A stretch of DNA of 64,000 nucleotides from Ipomoea triloba (GCF_003576645.1 NC_044925.1:14794384-14858383), one strand, 5' to 3'. Counted from the stretch's first letter, positions 23,128-35,706 are shown. Notes: generated by a model not told the origin, from the sequence alone. Program-made: numbers and translations.

Positions 23128-24667
23128 CTTCAAGTAGATTGAGTCGAGCTAGCGACATTAAATTTAGCGCTTCATGGGAGGCAACCCATGTTTTCTTAAT
23201 TTTCTCGCAATTTACATTTATGCATTTTATTTTATTTTTGTGTGAATAAATGCTACGGTTCTATATCTAATGAGCTTTCAAAGTTTTTATCCCTTTGGTT
23301 TTTGTAGGATGGCACCAAGGAAAACATTTGAACTTGTGGAGACTTCATGATAACTCTTGATGGCCACAAGAGATTTATCAGGGGAGTTTTCTTTATCTTT
23401 TTCCTTCTCCTTGAAATTATTTTCAATTGCTTGACTCATGAGCTTAATTGTTAAATAAATTACCTATCTAAACTGTAATTGTAATTACTTCCCTCTTTGA
23501 TGGTTGGTGATTTGTTTTGGTTAAACTTGTGACAATTTAACTTGTGAAAGATGATTCAAGGTGTAACATGCAATTGATCTATTCCCTTGCCAATATCCTT
23601 GTTAACCACTAATAAATTGGATAAATTCTTAATCTAGTGTGTTATGCATTGCTAGTGAAGGTTTATGTGAAAACCAGTGTTGGTTGATTTGCTAGAACTT
23701 GCCTAATTACTTTCCAAATAAAATTCAAAGATTTGCATGCTTAGAAAGGATTTAGGCCATTTTTTAGCCCAAGCCTTTAAACCTACCCGTTGTATATAAT
23801 TGTTATCCCTAGTTGTCCCCGTTGAGCCTATGTTTGTTTAATAAGTGCTAAGCACTTAGCCTTTCTTTGTAAATATTTTTCTTGTGTTACCCATGTAAAT
23901 CAACCCTAAACCCTTAACCCGAAAATATTTTCCTTCACCCTTGAGAAAATTTACCATTTATTCATAACATTTTTGTTGAAGAGATTTAATATGGAGCTTT
24001 AATTTTTGTAAGCAACATTTATGATGTAAATAGTGTGGGGGTTTGTCAAAAAATGAGAAAAAGAAAAAAAAATGATAAAATAGAAAAAGAAAAAAAAAAG
24101 AGTTACGAATAATAAAAAAAAAAATATTTTGAAAGAATAAAGTTCAAAAGTTTGAGTGTTTTATATTTTAACTCCTACTATAAAAATGTTGCGTTGTTTT
24201 CATTTGTAAAATGCTCCTAAAAATTCCATCTCTTCTAAATCCAAATTGTGAATAAATGTGAAATTTTCTCTCTTTTTGATTTCCATACCCTTCTTTGTTA
24301 ATCCTTAACCCTTAGCCTCATTATAAGCTTAATAAAAGTCCTACTTGATCTTGGTATGCAATCTTAGAATAAAGCTAGTAGAGTATGAATGGCAAGCTTA
24401 TGGAATTTCATTCAATGCCAACCTTTGCATAAACTAAACTTAGTATGTGCACACTAGATTCTCACACACTTAAATGACAATGGTGCTTGGTTATTGGCTT
24501 AAGAATGGAACTTGTGTACCATGCTAAGATGATTCTTGAAACAAGTTGAGTTAAAGCAAGATGGACTTGTGGTTTGATATGTTGTGCAAAGAGGGAGTAT
24601 GAACAATTTTAATGCTATGATTGGTAATTTATTCATTGCCTTTGCTTGAGGGCAAGCAAAAGTTTAA
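23128..24667 (+). other. Non-coding internal region of the LTR element
   Basis: No ORF of note. It contains an A-rich patch (24050-24130) and a mildly repetitive stretch. The word GCGCTTCATGGGAGGCAACC at 23169-23188 resembles the conserved block after gag-like ORFs in Athila-like elements. Confidence 0.5.
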
Positions 24668-24679
24668 GTGTGGGGGAGT
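24668..24679 (+). other. Polypurine tract
   Basis: GTGTGGGGGAGT directly before the 3' LTR; the usual plus-strand priming site. Confidence 0.85.
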
Positions 24680-26530
24680 TGATAAGTGCATATTTGATCA
24701 TATTTAATCTCCATATTTAACCTTATTTGTCCACTAAAATGTATAAATTGTGTTCAATATAACCTTAATTTTCTTTACTTTGATTAATGTTTGCAACAAT
24801 CACCTTATTTGGAATAAAGTAAAGAAAATTAGGTCATATTGCATTTAATTGGATGATTTAGAGAAAACCTAAGTTTAATTTGTAATATTCATCTTTAAAG
24901 TCATCCTAATGTTTTTAATTGCTTGTGGAAATATCAGGAAAATCATGAAGATGTAAAGAATCATGAAGGGACAAGAACAAAAGTGAGAAGATGGATGATG
25001 ATGAATTAAAGTGGAAGACAAAAGCAAAGAAGATTAGGTCCATTTTCATCATGAAGATCAGCCAATAATGGAGTCAAAAGAATGGTATTTTTAATGGTCT
25101 TGATCACAAGGACAAATCAAGGCAAAAGTGGAGCAAAATAATAATGAGCTGAAATTTACGCATAATTTGCCCACTGTTCGGTAATTCAACAATATCGCAG
25201 TCTAGGAATGTCCAAATTAAGTGATTCTTGAACCATTAGAAAGAAGACTTCAAGGGCTACAACTTTTCCAGAGATACGAAATTTGTAATTCTGACCGAAA
25301 AATGGTCAAAAGCAGCCTTGAAGTCGAAGTTCCAGATTTCGTCCTAATCTGACCACTGCTCGGTATTTTGGTCATATCTGATTATAGGGTTATCCAAATG
25401 GGATGATTCAAACGGCATTGGAAAGAAGATTTAAAGATCTACAGCTATGATTAGGGCCATAAACTCCAAATCTGGTAGAACATGGACTCCATATACCTTC
25501 ACAAATCATGTGCATTATACACCATGTTGTGGGCACCTCACTTTTGCAATTTGCCAACCAATACCCATCATGCTTTGCCTCCTCATGAACAAGTATAAAT
25601 AGAGGTCTTCCTTGCAGGAGAAACAACACCATCACACACCATTCCATACCAAGCTTCCTACAATGTAGAACCAAGTAGTAGAGTAGAGTAGAATTTATTT
25701 CTTTCATCTTTGTAGTGTAGTTTTATTTACCTTATGCAAGTTTATTTTCTTTATGCTTTATGTTATTTACATTTCTTCTTCTTTTAATCTATTATGCTTA
25801 TTTAGTTTAATTTGGGTTTAAGGTAGGAATTTATTATTTATCTTGATGTTACCTTGCTTTTAATTTCATAAGGGGTAGAATTATAATTATGGATCATAAG
25901 CTTGTTCAAGAGGCTTTGTTTGTAACTTGTTAGTAATTACTAGCTATCTTTATTGGCAAGTAATTGGAGAGTATTTGCTACAACGAAAATTGTGTAAAAA
26001 CTCTAGCCACCTCTTGTACAACCCAAATATCTCGCTACGAGAGTAGGGGACGAATTGGGGGGCTTAATGTATTTTGTGTACTTCAAGAGCTTGAGGTTGA
26101 TACGTCACAAAAGTGGGGCAACCCTTGCTCTAATTCAAGATACGGTAGGATCTTGAATTCTTAAGTGTATGCCCTCTTGATCCATGATTATTGTTCTCCC
26201 TAATCATAAGATACTAAAGCATCTTGATAGTAATGATTCCTAGCTTTAATCTTATATTTTCTTATTGTATTTATTTCCTATTTTTAGTTTGTTAATTCAT
26301 CAATTTATGTTTATGATTGTGCTTGGATTCTCGTTAGTGGGTTAATAAGATCTAAAGTAAATAATTGCACAACTACGTGCCATAAATGCCAATCTAAAGT
26401 AAATAATTGCACAACTACGTGCCATAAATGCCAATCTAAAGTAAATAATTGCACAACTACGTGCCATAAATGCCAATCCTCAGCGGAACGACAAATCTAA
26501 ACCCGTATACTTTATTTTTGACAGCGATCA
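24680..26530 (+). repeat. 3' LTR, 1,851 bp
   Basis: Nearly identical to the 5' LTR but 84 bp longer, because one 42-bp unit is present three times at 26351-26476. Confidence 0.92.
26351..26476 (+). repeat. Three exact 42-bp tandem units
   Basis: The unit starts TCTAAAGTAAATAATTGCAC. It occurs once in the 5' LTR and three times here (starts at 26351, 26393, 26435). This is either a true expansion or an unmerged assembly overlap. Confidence 0.95.
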
Positions 26531-26699
26531 TTGATAATTACTAATTATAAACAATTAGTTTTACCAAAAATCTATCTATAAATTAATTGTTAAAACAATC
26601 AACTAGTCAAAGATCTAAAGCAATTTGCTAATCGCTATCCGCTAACAAATTAGCTAACAGCTGGTAAAACAATTACTAAGTTGTTAATAACAATTAGTC

Positions 26700-29600
26700 T
26701 TATAGACCTGATTTGAAGGGAACACCTGTACTGGGAAGCCAAGACCCTCCTCCAATCAAAGAGTTCGCAGTAAAGTTGTTAGCCTCGGCGCTACTAATAT
26801 CCAAATGCAAACCCTTCCACTGGACTCTGTTCGCTGTTACGGCGCCGGGTCCTTGGTTTTCAAACTCGGCATAGTAAATGGAATCCGGCGCCATTGTGCC
26901 CCTGAAAGGGACCCATCCCTTAGGATGGATGAAACTTCCCATATACGTGCGGATGAAAACTGTAGTGGAGTAGGTTTTCCAAGGACGGCCCAAAAAAGTG
27001 GTGGCTCCAGCGAGGTTCTCGGCCGGGTAAAGTTTGCAGTCCTGGATCGAAAACCCGGAGGCTCCCCTGGAATCCGTTTTGCCCTGAGCGGTGATGATGT
27101 TTTGCTGGCCGGGCAATGGTCTGCGGGGGAGGATATTGCAGTCCTGGAACACGGCAGCAGCGTCTCCGAAAATGAAATCGACTGTACCGTAGATGTGGCA
27201 CTGGCGGAAGAATTGGCGATAGGCGTGTGCCAACAGAGTGTCTTGGAAACCATCAAACTTGCACCGGTAAAACACTCCCCTATCGCCGTCTGCCATCAAT
27301 GCTATGGCTTGACGCTTTGCAGCACCAGCGGTGTTCTGGAACCCCATATCCCTGGCGATAAATCCCGCACCAAATACACCTGCACACAACAACCAATAAC
27401 CCACTTACTTCATCACCTCCAATATTATATTTCTCCTAACGTCGCCGAATTATTCTAAAACAAATTATCCTTAGTCAACAACTTCCTTTCCATATATTAT
27501 ATTAGAGTTAATTCCACCGGAGGTCATTTGTCTTTGGTGACAATTCCAAATTTAGTCCCAGACTATCGTTTTTGCCATTTAACATCACAGACTATTACTT
27601 TTTAGACACTTTTAGTCATTCTTATGACTTTTTCATATTTTTAGTAAGGGTTTTTTTGTCTCTTTATATTTTTCTTTTGTTATTTTTATGATTTCAACCT
27701 GTTTAATTAGTTTAGGACTTTACTAAAACCAGTTGAAAAATATACTTACTAAAAAGCAAAGGTTACATGAAGTCTTAAACCAATTAAACCAGTTGAAGCC
27801 GAAAAAATAATAAAAGAAAAATATGAAAAGACAAAAATACCCTTACTAAAAATAAGAACATTCATGAGAAGGACTAAAAGTGTCCAAAAAACAATAGTCT
27901 GGGATGGTAAATGTAAAAAATGATAGTTTGGGATTAAATTTGGAATTGTCACCAAACACAAGGGACCTTTGGTGGAATTAACTCTATTATATTATTATAT
28001 TATTATAATATAAGATAAGAAGAGTATGTATGGCGCGCGGCAACGAAATACATATAAACAAATTTTGTGAAAATAAAAAAAGTAATGACGTGTACTTTTC
28101 AGTGAATTGATGGGATATTCTCTTTAATGCTGAATTGTTATTATTCTTCAAATATGTAAATCAGCAACAGGCGTAATAAGATATATTTATAAGAGATTTG
28201 TTTTTTTCAATTTGACTCTAAAATGGGTAATATGTAATTAAATAAATTTTATACTTAAATCTTACCCACATATAGGCCCTTGATTTTAAGGAATCTAGTT
28301 TATTTATGTGAATGATATAATTTTCCTACCTTTTAAATTTCTAAGAAAGTTCAGACTAACTTTTTTAACTACTTAATGTCTTCTTAAGGTAAAAGATTAA
28401 AAAAAATATTAAAAATTGTCACATTAGGAGTGGGCGAAAATAAAAGGAGACTTTCGTAAAAACATTTAGCATTGATTTAAAAAAAATAAAAAATAACTTA
28501 TTATAATAGAGTTGATAGTACTAAAAAATGTATGAAAATAACTAGTTAAAAAATGTAATTTTCTCATTTTTAGTTTTGTCCTAACATTTCTTATCTACCC
28601 AATTCTGTCAATTATTTTCAAAAATTGTTCAATTTAAATAATCATTACTTACATTAATCTAAGAGAAATTATATAAAAGGACCATGCTACGTGGAAAGAT
28701 TATATTTGATTATCTTTTATTCATATTTGATTAAAAAATATAATGCATTTTTTTAACTTGTTAGGTCATCTAATAATTCATGATAACTAATAATTCATAA
28801 AAAGGGTGAAAATTTTGTACTATTTAACTTTATCTTAAATGAACTTTAAGTGGGATTTACTGGTGCACAATATTGTAGGCTTCTTCCCTCAGGCCTCATC
28901 ATTCAACAGGAAAAAAACTTATATTTACAAAAGTAATATGATGTTAAGTTGTTAACTTACAAAATGTAGCAGTGTCGAATGTTGGAGTTCCATCAACGAA
29001 ATTTAGGGCTGCAGAGACGACAGTAGCTTCCATCCCTTCACCAATCATCATAACGTTGGACTTGGTTGCCTCAACCCTAACATTCTCATTGTAAACCCCT
29101 CGTTTAACATAGACCACGAACCTCTTAACGCAATTATCCGGCACGGCCTTAAGCGCATCGCATATTTTACTAAACTCTCCCGACCCATCTTTCGCCACCA
29201 CAGCATCAATCTGCAAATTCCCGGTCGGAGTTCGAAGCCACTTCCTCTCCTTGGAATCCAGCCATCTTGGCATGCCACCAGAACCCAACTTCCGCGACTC
29301 TCTAATCAAGCCAATGCGGGAGTTTGTTAGATATAAATATTTACTAAATAGAAACTGCTAAAAATCTAACCTCTTAGCAGCTGAAGTTGAAACAATATGG
29401 TGATCTTCAGTGTTGACTTTTGAACGATCGACCTGTAAAATAAGCAATACTATAATTATCCAAGATTCTAGTCAACTTATACCACATAGGCCCTGTTTGG
29501 TAAATTGCTGTTGGCTGATTGGGTTGGTTGTTTGGGTTAGAAGGTATGATTTGTTAATAACATTGGCAGATTGTAGAAAGTTGTTTAGTAAAATTAGCTG

Positions 29601-30278
29601 TTAGTATTAGCTGTTTGATCAAATAACTAATAGTGGTCAAATAAGCCAAAATTAGCTGATAGGCTAATTATTTATTAAACAGGACCATAAGGCCTTAATA
29701 TATAATAATCGAACAGAGTTCACCATGGATTCTTCGAATGCACGTAGGATGGCCAAACTATTACTCGTCAACTTGGTTGATTTCTCCAGATTCTTCAAAA
29801 CCTTACGCGTCAAAGTTGCGTCTTTGGCGTCGTCCATGGCGCTAACGCAGCTCTGCTGGTGAGTCCCGGCCGCAGTTAACCATATATTAAGATCGGCAAA
29901 CGCATCGTGGATGTTGGCAGGTCTCCAAGAGTCAATTAGGCAAAGCGCCGCTATAGAGAATAGGTCGTGGCAGACCTGGATAGCCCTTAAAGACATGGCG
30001 TCAGAAATATTCTTGAATTCCTCCTGTAGTTGCAGGAAACCATCCGAGGCTCTGCTCACCTCCTCGCTCGCGACTTGCACAGATAACATGTACACCTCAT
30101 GATGTCCCCGAGACATGGCGGCAATTGTAGCGAGGCTGTTGTAACACGAGTCAGGGTATGAAGTTGTGTTGCAGATAAGTTTGATGTCCACAGCGCCATC
30201 CCCAATGGCAACAAGGACTACAAACAGTACTAGTAGTTGTACCAATAGCAGAGTAGCATACTGAAGAAGAGAGGACAT
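26700..30278 (-). CDS. Pectinesterase with N-terminal inhibitor domain (PMEI-PME)
   Basis: It removes methyl esters from cell-wall pectin after secretion. Predicted exons: 30278-29724, 29432-29371, 29301-28961, 27379-26700. They join in phase to 1,638 bp (545 aa plus stop), the usual family length. Residues 1-30 are a hydrophobic signal sequence (LLLVQLLVLFVVLVAIGDG), and the Met at 30278 is preferred over 30323 because it starts that segment. A PMEI domain with conserved Cys follows (LICNTTSYPDSC, QVCHDLFSIAALC, HQQSC). The PME domain has DGSGEFSKI, GFIARDMGFQNTAG, FQDTL (first Asp), GTVDFIFGDAA (second Asp) and FLGRPWK. All catalytic motifs are present, so it looks functional. Introns 1 and 3 contain MITEs. 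Confidence 0.9.
27505..27984. mobile_element. MULE-type MITE in pectinesterase intron 3
   Basis: Ends are GAGTTAATTCCACC and its inverse, with long inverted arms and a 10-bp duplication TATTATATTA at 27495-27504 and 27985-27994. Same TIR family as 5875-6384. Confidence 0.85.
29489..29685. mobile_element. Small hAT-like MITE in pectinesterase intron 1
   Basis: About 197 bp with ends GGCCCTGTTTGGTAAA and TTTATTAAACAGGACC and repeated TTAGCTG/CAGCTAA-like words. The target duplication is not clear. Confidence 0.55.
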
Positions 30279-30334
30279 TATTGTAACGTGGATATCGACT
30301 GACAATTTTAACTGATGATCCAATATAGACCAGC

Positions 30335-30343
30335 ATATATAAA
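30335..30343 (-). promoter_or_regulatory. Candidate TATA box of the pectinesterase gene
   Basis: TTTATATATGC on the minus strand, about 60 bp upstream of the start codon. A Helitron 3' terminus lies only 370 bp upstream of the ATG, so most of the upstream region is transposon sequence. Confidence 0.4.
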
Positions 30344-30648
30344 TTAATTAATGGAAGAAAATTTAAAAGATGGAAAGTTAACAATTTCATGTCTAGACGA
30401 GCACAAATTTTGGCATTTGAAAGCTAAAATGCTTAATATAGCACAATTCGTAATCAATTTCCTAGTACTTTACTTAAATTTCTATATTTAGCTTTTTTAC
30501 TTTGTAATGACTTTTTTTTTTTTTTTGGATTTTAATGTTGCTGGTTTGTGAATCCACCTAAAATCAAATTTATTATTTCTCAATTTGACTCTTATTAAAA
30601 ATGAGAAAAATTGTTATACTAATAACTATTTAATGTTATTATTAACAA

Positions 30649-33624
30649 CTAGTATTTTCGCCCGTGCGATGCACAGAATGGATTTGTTATAATATATTAA
30701 AAATATTTAGATTGATATATAATTATGTAAATTAGATCATCAAATATTATACGGAGTATAGTGCAATTGAAGATATATTTTATGTTTTGGATCATTTATA
30801 TTTTTTGATGTTATCATTGCTTGAGTTTGAGCAAATAATTGCTCAAATTAATAGCTAATGTCTAGATCTACGCATGCAGTGTTATAACTTTGGATATTTT
30901 ATATATCATTATTTATGATTTTTATAAATTGGGCAAATGTACTTGTTTTCTAACAACCTAGTTATAGGAATCAATTGTTATCTTAAATCATTTGTATGGA
31001 ACATATGTTTTTTGTCTAGATATATAGCAATTTTGTCATTTTGTAAAAACAAAAAAAAAAAAGATGAGTTAATTAGTCCATTTTTTAGTTTTTCCTTCCT
31101 TTACAGTTTCCCTTAAGAAAACATGAGTTAATTAATCCATTTGTTAAGCATTTAATTAGTCCAGTCAAACTAAGAAGAACTGAAACACAAATAAATATTG
31201 TGTGGTAAATCAAAAACAAAACAACCAAGGCTATCATGCATTGGGTTCAATCTTAAGCTTTTTAAACTCTTTGAAGACGATGAACAATCCATGTTTATTC
31301 TCTTCAAAGACGGTTGCTCAGGAGTAGTTTCATCAACGGAGATGACTTCTAGATTTGTCGAATATGTAGCTTCCAATGGTGTTATACCCTGGTAAAAAAT
31401 AACTATTAAAAAATCAAGGCTAAAAAATTTTTATTGCATGAGGTAGAACGAAATTGTAATTAAAAATTACCTTGGTTGCTATCCACATCTCCGGGAGCCT
31501 TTAACACTCAAAATCCTTGAGTTTAAACATGTCTTTGGGAAAATTAGAATCATCTTAATTCGTAACGCTAATCAAAGTGTCATTATTATTCGTTTTCATA
31601 ATGTACTTTTGCTCACACGACTTAAACCTCATGTGAAAGGTTTGCACAACAAAATTGTGAATATTATAGATTTTCCCTTCCTTCAAGAGTTTGTTGAATT
31701 GTTTGACAAATTCTTTAGAAATTTGTAAATGGATACAAATTCCCTGAGGGAATCACCCATAAATATTAATATTAATATTAATTAATAAATTAAATAAATA
31801 TTATAAATTTTATATTTTTTCTATCATGAATATACTAAAAAATAGTAATAATTCATTATGTGATTATATTCTTTGGATAACAAATCCATTATGTGATTAT
31901 ATTCTATGATGTATACTGAAGTTTGATTGTCTAATATACAACATACAACATAAAGTAAAAATTCATTATTCTAAAATAAGCCATTTAACTAATATACTAT
32001 ATATGAGTATGAGTCTAAATTATAGCATAAGTCTAAACTATTCTATTAATCCAATATTAATAAATAATAATATAAATTTATATTCTATGAGTAACAAATT
32101 CATTTTGTGATTATATTTTGTGGATAGCAAATCCATTATGTGATTAAATTTTGTGATGTATATTGAAGTATAATTGTCTAACATACAACATAAATTAAGT
32201 ATTTTGAAATAAAGCATTCAACCAATATAGTATGAGTATGAGTCTAAATTATAGTATGCGTTTAAACTATAGTATTAGTCCAATATTTTTTAAATTCAAT
32301 GCTGTAAAAAAAGTGTATAAATGCAATATGTACGTTGGAGTCATGGAATAAGCATGACAGTGTTTGTTGGTTGATGGCAACACGTTGATATTCCTTGGCC
32401 AAATAACAACGCATCAATCGGAGTCTTATAGAGCTTTTCCTTGTCTTGAGGGACGTAATTTGACTCCATTACTAAGCAAAAGAGAAAGATGAGAAATTAT
32501 AGAGACCAATAAAAAATATATAATGGTAGAATATCAGTCAATTAGTGATCCTTTTATATATTTCGCCAATTAGTAATATCAGATTCATTTTCAACCAATT
32601 ATTCTTTTTTTTTTTCAGTCAATTAAAATATGAGATGGAGTGATATTTTTACCTAATTTCAGTTCCATTTTTAATTGATGATGTAGAATATTATTATTGA
32701 AATATTTCCGTTTCATTTTTAATTTCCGTTTCATTTTTAATTCCCGTTCCATTTTTAATTTACTTTTAATATTGTTTAAAATATGCCTTTACTATTGATG
32801 ATGTAGAATATTGTTATTGAAATATTTCCATTCCTTTTTTAATTAAAATACAATGACCTGACCATTTTCTTTTTCATTTTAGTCAATTATGGATATTTTT
32901 TATTTGTAGTCAATTATTAATATTCATTTACTTTTATATATTCAATCAATTAGTAATATCAGATTCATTTTCAGTCGATTATTCTTTTTTTTTAATTAGT
33001 CAATTAGAATAATAGATGCACTGATATTTTAATTCCATTTTTAATTTACCTTTACTATTGATGATGTAGACTATTATTATTGAAATATTTCCTTTCCATT
33101 TTTAATTTACTTTTACTATGAATGATGTAGAATATTATTATTGAACTATTTCCGTTTCATTTTTAATTTCCGTTCCATTATTTAAAAGTGTGAAACATTT
33201 ACGATTTAATTGTGATTTGATTTATTCTACTGTGTAATATTATTGTGAAAATTTAAAATTGCAATGATTTGACCATTTCCTTTTCCATTTTAATTAATTA
33301 TGAATATTTTTTTTAATTTTCAGTCAATTATTAATATTCATTTCCTTTTCCAATTGACATAATTTTCGTTTTCTTTTCTATTTTTAATTTTCAATCAATT
33401 ATTAATATTCATTTCCTTTTCCAATTTACCTAATTTCCATTCCATTTTAAATTGATAATGTAAAATATTATTGTGAAACAATTTATCATAATAATTACTG
33501 TAATTACTAAGAATGAATTATAATTAATATTATTTTATCATAATAATTACCATATTACTAAAATGCCCCTACATTTGGGCGGAAAAATTTTGGAGGAGGA
33601 TATTGTTTTTATATATAGTATAGA
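30649..33624 (-). mobile_element. Helitron, minus orientation
   Basis: On the minus strand the 5' end at 33624 is TCTATACTATATATAAAAAC with the typical TCCTCCTCC...CGCCC follow-on. The 3' end is a GTGCATCGCAC hairpin and CTAG at 30652-30649. It carries an RPA1-like gene remnant at 31170-31750. 31760-33600 is AT-rich with degenerate repeats of AATTTCCGTTCCATTTTTAA type and no gene. Confidence 0.6.
31170..31750 (-). pseudogene. RPA1-like (replication protein A, DUF223-type) remnant in Helitron
   Basis: Plant Helitrons often carry RPA1-like single-strand-binding protein genes. The first piece (about 31748-31440) reads GICIHLQISKEFVKQFNKLL, EGKIYNIHNFVV and FKSCEQKYIMKTN, the pattern of an RPA1 OB fold. 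It has in-frame TAA codons before DDSNFPKDMFKLKDF and after it. An intron with acceptor TTTTTACCAG is followed by a C-terminal exon to 31170 (VDETTPEQPSLKRINMD...). It reads in the same direction as the Helitron. Broken and short; family call rests on pattern recognition. Confidence 0.5.
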
Positions 33625-34278
33625 TAGATTCTATATTTATAATTACCGTTATAAACGGATTTAATAGGAAAATTTAAGTAGGAAGTTATATTAAGAGTTT
33701 TGAAATATTATTATTATTATATTATTATTAATATTAGAGAAATTATATTCAAAGTTTTAGATTATTATTACGAAGTATTATATCATTATTATTATACTCT
33801 TAATAAGCTTCCCGAATGACCCTGTTTTTTTCTTTAGATCCCAATAAAGCACTTCATAGGAATGAACCCAAACACAGAAAAAGCGAATGGTGTAGGGGAA
33901 ACCGTTTCTGTTTTTTTTTTTTTTCTAAAGGAACAAGTAATTAATTAATTAATTAATTTTTAATAGTTTTCGTTGTTTCCTATTTTTTTAAGAATAGAAC
34001 TCAGTTATGGTTGAGTTGCTACAATAATCTAAAGTGTTTGATTTCCTTGCACAGGTTGGGAAGCTTGAAGAGGCTGTGAATCACGGTAGAAGTGAATTCA
34101 CAAATTTAATAGGTTTACAAAATTCGAAGACTTAGTTAAAGAGATAGGTAATGCTTTAATTTGGGGCCGTGTGCTCTACATAACTTCCACCAGTAGCATT
34201 TATCTTCTGGTTCTTCATGTTTCTTTTCCTTGGCGCCTTCCATCCCAGAGGCTCTCTATGAATATTTTCTTATTACGG

Positions 34279-34330
34279 AATAATAATAATAATAATAATA
34301 ATAATATTAATAATAATAATAATAAAAAAA
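34279..34330. repeat. (AAT)n microsatellite
   Basis: Imperfect AAT repeat ending in an A run. Confidence 0.9.
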
Positions 34331-34446
34331 AACAAAACATCACCATCATCTTTATCAACACCCATTTCCTTTTGTTTTTCTTTTCCTTTTCTTTTCCTTT
34401 TCTTTTCTTTCTTCTTCCATTCTTCTTTCCTCCTTCCTCTCTTCTC

Positions 34447-34447
<1 letters not shown>

Positions 34448-34519
<72 letters not shown>
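34448..34519. repeat. (AAT)n microsatellite
   Basis: About 24 perfect AAT units. Poly-Ile/Asn translations here are artefacts. Confidence 0.95.
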
Positions 34520-34650
34520 GAAAAAGGAAAAGAAGAAAACGTTACCTACCATTTCATCATCTTCTTCTTCGACCGGCGGGGAGAGGGAGATAACCGGCGG
34601 GGAAAAAGAAAAAAAAATACATATGCTACAAAAACAACCAAAACCATCGT

Positions 34651-34652
<2 letters not shown>

Positions 34653-34698
<46 letters not shown>
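34653..34698. repeat. (TA)n microsatellite
   Basis: Perfect TA repeat of about 22 units. Confidence 0.95.
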
Positions 34699-34702
<4 letters not shown>

Positions 34703-35151
34703 GTAATAATAATTGATTGCTAAATTTATGAAAATATATATGGTTAACTACTATAATCAATAATTTACCCAAAATAATTGTCCAATTTACCTTATAATAA
34801 TCAATAAATAAATTAATAAATAATCAATAAATAAATTAATTAATTAAATCAATATTTTGACTAAAATACCCTTAAGTTTGGGCGGGAAAGTTTGGGAGGA
34901 GGATAATACTTTTATATATAGTATAGATGCATTGATTCGAAATATTTCTAAAAATAATAACTTTAGTTTATTTATTTCAAGAAATAATAAGCCAAGCATC
35001 TTGTGCTCAGTTAGACACTTCCTCTGACTTTCTTTGAGGGAAAGCAGATATTACATATTGTATGTAATAGAGTCGATACTATTACAAAATTAAGAAATAA
35101 TAATATTAATGAATCACTACAATAAGACCAACTACCGTAGTAGCCGCAAAT

Positions 35152-35706
35152 TATATCGTGGACCGTGGTCCACAATGCATCGTGGACCGCGCATCAAAAC
35201 GACGTCATTTTGATTAATGAAAACATGCGGATGAATTCGCATCACTCACTTTCAGTTCATATACACTGCAGTTACATTTCAACACAACTGCAGTTATATT
35301 TCAACACAACTACAGTTACATTTTGATATAACTATAGTTTCATTCGATAATATAAAAACACAAATGTGAAACTATTATTCAGTATCAGTTCATATACACT
35401 GCAGTTACATTTCAACACAACTACAGTTACATTTCGATATAACTACAGTTTCATTCGATAATATAAAACACAAATGTGAAATTGTTATCAGTATCAGTTC
35501 ATATACACTGCAGTTACATTTCAACACAATTACAGTTACATTTCGATATAACTACAGTTTCATTTGATAATATCAAAACAAATGTAAGGCAGTATCTTTT
35601 GAGATGAACTATAGTGTCAATTACGGGCTCCGTCTCCCACTTACTAAAACGACGTCGTTTTGGGACCATGGTCCACAATGCATTGTAGACTGCGGTCCAC
35701 GATATA
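35152..35706. mobile_element. TIR-bounded element with internal tandem repeats
   Basis: Ends TATATCGTGGACCGTGGTCC and GGTCCACGATATA are inverted. The arms contain CCACAATGCAT and AAAACGACGTC blocks on both sides. The interior (35252-35590) is three tandem units starting TCAGTTCATATACACTGCAG at 35252, 35395 and 35494, with a ~22-bp subunit around CAGTTACATTTCAACACAAC. No clear target duplication and no gene. Confidence 0.65.

Larger units (their letters stand above)
20020..26530 (+). mobile_element. Complete non-autonomous LTR retrotransposon
   Basis: LTRs lie at 20020-21786 and 24680-26530, with a tRNA-Asp primer site at 21793-21810, a purine tract at 24668-24679 and one 382-aa ORF. It is flanked by a perfect TTGAT duplication (20015-20019; 26531-26535). 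The LTRs are nearly identical, so insertion is recent. It lacks protease, RT and integrase, and must rely on an autonomous partner, probably Athila/Tat-like given the TGATAAGTGC LTR start and primer type. Its 3' end lies 169 bp from the stop codon of the pectinesterase gene. Confidence 0.92.
33625..34927 (-). mobile_element. Second Helitron 5' terminus and AT-rich interior
   Basis: On the minus strand it starts TCTATACTATATATAAAAGT at 34927, followed by CCTCCTCCCAAACTTTCCCG. Its matching 3' end is not seen; it may share the terminus at 30649 or be nested. It contains large AAT and TA microsatellites and no supportable gene. Confidence 0.5.

Noticed and set aside
26805..27458. 217-aa plus-strand ORF opposite the pectinesterase
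   Set aside because: It lies antisense to the last, motif-rich exon and has no recognisable domain.
34171..34593. 140-aa plus-strand ORF with long Asn and Ile runs
   Set aside because: Encoded by AAT microsatellites.
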